This document shows positions 60,930 to 64,000 of a DNA stretch of 64,000 nt, piece after piece. The notes beneath the pieces are model-generated. The model did not search any database. It saw nothing but the letters and a program-made list of their open reading frames with translations, and was not told where the DNA came from. How positions within the stretch are numbered: the first letter of the stretch is position 1; every line of letters starts with the position of its first letter. The translations under genes were made by a program, and so were the position numbers. This stretch comes from Heterodera schachtii (lineage: Eukaryota; Nematoda; Chromadorea; Rhabditida; Heteroderidae), in assembly GCA_023374025.1 (NCBI GenBank), contig SIJG01000164.1, positions 1 through 64,000 of the forward strand, given 5' to 3'.

Positions 60930-62178
60930 AATTCCCCTCGTCGCATTCGCGACATTGGCCGGCGCGCGCCCCCTCAGTTCTTTGGCAGCTGGTTACACAC
61001 TTCGGGCGGAGGCGGAAGCCAGAACAGAGCGCCAGTCATGCGCAACAACTCCGCCTGCACTGAGGACATTTGCGCCTGTCTCGCGGAGCCAGAGGGCCAT
61101 CGGAGGAGGCAACTCCAAGGGCGCGGCGAGTTCGGCCTGGGCAGTAGCGGGCAGCACCGCAGTGTTGTGCGTACGCGCACGGAGGACTCAGAGAGTTCGG
61201 AGTTGTTCGGACGGCATGGAAGCGTGGAACTGCAGGGGGTAAGGGGTCGGGGAAGATGTCGCGAGATCGGCCGAACGGAGTGAAGGGGGAAAGCGCGAAG
61301 GAAGGACGGAGGTGGGGGGAGAGCCGGTGGTTCGTCTTTTCCAATTTGGGCAACCTCGGGTGCCGACGAGCAGACGACGGCGGCCAGCTTGTGTATTTTG
61401 AACGTGGGCATGGGATTAAAAATGCGTTTGTCAACTCCGTTGGCGTCGGATGGTGCTCTGATGGGTTCTCTTGGCGTTTATAGATTATGTTATTATCTAA
61501 ACGAGGGGGAAGTGATAACGAACGGAATCGGTGGGAAATTGGCCGCGTGGCAGAGGGAGTGGTCGGTAAAAGGGGAGGGTGGGATATCGGCAATTTCGGC
61601 TTGACGAACGTCGTTTACCATCGTTCCGACATTCATAGCCACCGGAAGAGGGCCGGATGCCCAAGATAAGGGAATAATGGGGCAAAAATTGACGAAAATG
61701 GTGCGGGGAGGGGGGGAGGGCGATAGCGGGCAAAAAGAGAAGAGGAGGCGGCGGCAAGAGCATCACGACGATCGGATCGGCACGAGAATTCAGGCGATTG
61801 GACTCGTCTCACCAAGAGGGACCTTCAGGTCGGGATTCAGACTGAATGGGAGAGGGGTCGACGGCGCAGCTTGTTGGACAGAAAGTCCCTCAAATCGACT
61901 AAATAGGGGGTCGGGCCATTCCCTTCCCCAGACGAGGAGTCGGACGAGGGGAATCGCGAACGAGGGGGTCCGTAGGTGGACCAAAATGGAGTGAGCCGAC
62001 CATCCAAACCGGCACCCCCTTTCGGAGTCGTCGTTAGATGTTGCGGCGGGATGTCCCTCGCACCCACCGTTTATGAAGCACTGCCGGGAGGTCTGGACGG
62101 TGGAGAGGGGTGTTTCGTCGGATCGACCAGTGGTCGGTCGTCAATTCTGGTTGAACTAGGCGGACGCTGGTTCTTACA
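60930..62178. other. GC-rich island of unknown nature
   Basis: About 1.25 kb of clearly high GC with abrupt edges in DNA that is otherwise roughly four-fifths A+T. The + strand is purine- and G-rich, with CpG frequent. At least ten overlapping frames of 60-185 codons occur on both strands; none resembles a known domain, and the longest minus frame is rich in Pro, Ser and Arg, as composition alone would give. It precedes the third T-rich plus-strand block, so a CpG-island promoter is conceivable. Transferred DNA or an assembly artefact are alternatives. Confidence 0.6.
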
Positions 62179-62571
62179 AAATTTAATTTGTTATTTGCTG
62201 TAATAAATTTATTTGTATGTATAAATTTTTTATGATTTGTTTTTTTGTTTTATTAATTAGACTCTTCTTTCTTATTTTTAATTTTAAAATACTTAGGATG
62301 CTAAATTCGTTTGAATTTACTCTTTAATTGCATATTCATTGCTTGTCTCATGAGGTTCGATTTTTTGTTTCTTCTTTAATTTCTCTGACTGGTAGTAGTG
62401 AACATAACATCCTACTTTTATGTTTTGATGTTTTTTTCAAACCTGTTAAACCGTTTCTACGTCAGAATTTCAGTATTTTATTTAATTCTCTTTTTAAATA
62501 ATTATTAATTTTTATAAATTTTTCTGACTTACAAAATCTTTATAATGTGATATATGGTTTGACGGTTCGAG

Positions 62572-63133
62572 CCAGGAGCGCCATTATTGCAGTTTCTGAG
62601 GGTTTTGGGCTTCCTTAAATGTTTTTTAATTTTTAATATTTGTATTCTTATAATTTGGGAAAAGCTATATTTGTATATTTTTATCGGAAATTTATTAACT
62701 AATTGTAATTTTTTATTTTTTATTGTTTTCTGTCACTGTGGCTAAGCGACCATTCGATTTATTTCTTGCGCGAGAATTATCATGCGTTGAATCAATTTTT
62801 TAAATTACTTTCTGTTTTATTCTTTATACTAAAATTATTTTTGATAGTTTTTTAGAGATTGCTTGAGAGTCATTGCTGTATTAAGCGGTTAACTATAGAT
62901 GATATGTGTTGATATGTCGGATTAACTGTGAATGAAATAAGAAACTACGCAATATAAATGAATATTGGCACACACATTTATTCTTATTCATATGAATAGT
63001 AATTCTAAAATATTATATATTTTTTTGAAATTTATTTTAAATTATACATGTATTAAGAATTGCAATAAATGTAAATGTTAAATGAGAAAAATACATGGAG
63101 CAAGCGTGCAGCTGTCTTAAAGTCCACGGATAA
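62572..63133 (+). CDS. Micro-exon gene fragment (three exons)
   Basis: Exon 62572-62601 (30 nt) sits between cgag and gttttg and reads PGAPLLQFLR, phase 0-0. Exon 62747-62785 (39 nt) between ggctaag and gttgaa reads RPFDLFLARELSC, phase 0-0. A terminal exon, 63087-63133, after aaatgag starts with two bases, then reads KYMEQACSCLKVHG and stops; compare KYVG at the start of the terminal exon of 34015-34599. An intermediate exon changing phase from 0 to 1 is missing. The first exon has a near copy on the minus strand at 43206. A hydrophobic frame starting MICFFVLLIRLFFLI at 62232, just after tataaa, might encode a signal peptide. Confidence 0.42.
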
Positions 63134-64000
63134 TTCAAGGCTTTAATTTATAATTCCGCAGGATTATTAGCAAAAAATTGTATTTATTTTCATCTCTGAT
63201 GAGTAGCTTTGTTTCACATTTAGCTTTTCTTAATGGAATTTGATATTCTAAAATTTTAAGATTTTTATAAATATTTGGTTGACAAAATGAATTTAATTGA
63301 AATTTAAGTTTTATATTTATTATATAATAATTAGGCGCATGTTTAATTTTTTTTTTCTTGGAACTAAAAATAACTAGCTTTTTACTTTTATAATTAATTT
63401 TTCATTCGTAAGTTCTTTTATCCATGCTTTTCATGCGCATTTTATCTTTAGGCGAATGCCCTATATTGAATATTTTTAATTAGGAATTAAATTAAAAAAC
63501 TAATCCTTTTTAAATGGTTGTATAATCAAAGCTTCTGCTGTAAATCAATAATTATTTGAATTTGATTTCGTTGATATTTATTTTGAATTTGGTATTTATA
63601 TGATCTTTCTGCTTCATTTTATTTAGTTAAAATACAATATTTATTATTTTAAAGCTTTTATGAAAAAATTCAAGATTATTTTGCGTGAATTGCATTGAAA
63701 TTTTATTACTGTTTTTTTATATTAAAATACGTGAAATTAATTCTACATTTTTCCTCTTAATTGTTTAAGTTTGAATCATTTTAATTAGGTAATTAAATAA
63801 TTTTATTGATTTGGGTTTTTAGTTCCATTTAACATAATTATACACATATTCAATGATTTCATGCTTGCATATTTAAAACAAATCGATGAAAATTTTAATT
63901 TTTTAAAATTAGCGTTTAAATTTTAATCATATTTTAATTAAAGCATAATTTATTAAAAAGACCACAAATTTTATAGTTGGTTGTTTTTCATTTAAAAGAA
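63134..64000. other. T-rich stretch, no gene seen
   Basis: Continuation of the third plus-strand block. Short acceptor-like sites (for example tataattccgcag near 63,162) are not followed by convincing coding sequence. Confidence 0.4.

Noticed and set aside
60974..61593. Long minus-strand frames of 145 and 185 codons
   Set aside because: They overlap each other and several plus frames in the GC-rich island. Their Pro/Ser/Arg-rich content follows from base composition and no domain is visible.

Overview
The window is very AT-rich metazoan nuclear DNA with T-rich introns and TTTTCAG/TTTTTAG-type acceptors. It carries many small DNA transposons and no bacterial-style genes, rRNA or convincing tRNA. 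A nematode fits the splice signals and the dense non-autonomous transposon load; an AT-rich insect or flatworm cannot be excluded. No long intact gene is present. Most long open frames are chance ORFs in AT-rich DNA, or overlapping frames in one GC-rich island.

Base composition switches strand in blocks. The + strand is A-rich at about 1-7.5, 17.2-33.9 and 38.9-60.3 kb, and T-rich at about 7.6-14, 34-38.8 and 62.2-64 kb. Because introns here are T-rich on the sense strand, I read these as alternating minus- and plus-strand transcription units. Within each block are short GC-richer islands (14-105 nt) with AG upstream and GT downstream on the predicted strand, often open in one frame. The best case is a complete three-exon plus-strand gene at 34015-34599: a signal-peptide exon, a middle exon and a terminal exon, all phase-compatible, predicting a basic secreted protein of about 76 residues. 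Similar terminal exon pairs occur at 7852/8374 (+), 62572-63133 (+), 4355/4220 (-) and 43888/42002 (-). Recurrent micro-exon types ('PG' and 'FD/NL') and their flanking introns recur in separate blocks and on both strands. I interpret the window as a diverged, partly decayed cluster of small secreted-protein genes built from reiterated micro-exons.

Transposons are well supported. Four hAT-like MITEs have perfect 8-bp duplications. There is one Mutator-like element with a 9-bp duplication, two Harbinger-like elements with 3-bp duplications, one Tigger/pogo-like foldback element with TA, and a 1.9-kb element with long inverted ends carrying a broken DDE transposase related to the pogo/CENP-B group. 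Two further inverted-repeat elements (46999-47949 and 52032-52787) enclose coding-like, intron-containing sequence and may be gene-capturing elements.

A 1.25-kb island of high GC at 60.93-62.18 kb stands out from everything around it. Its many overlapping frames look like composition effects, and its role is unknown. All gene models rest on reading splice signals and frames by eye, without transcripts or database searches.
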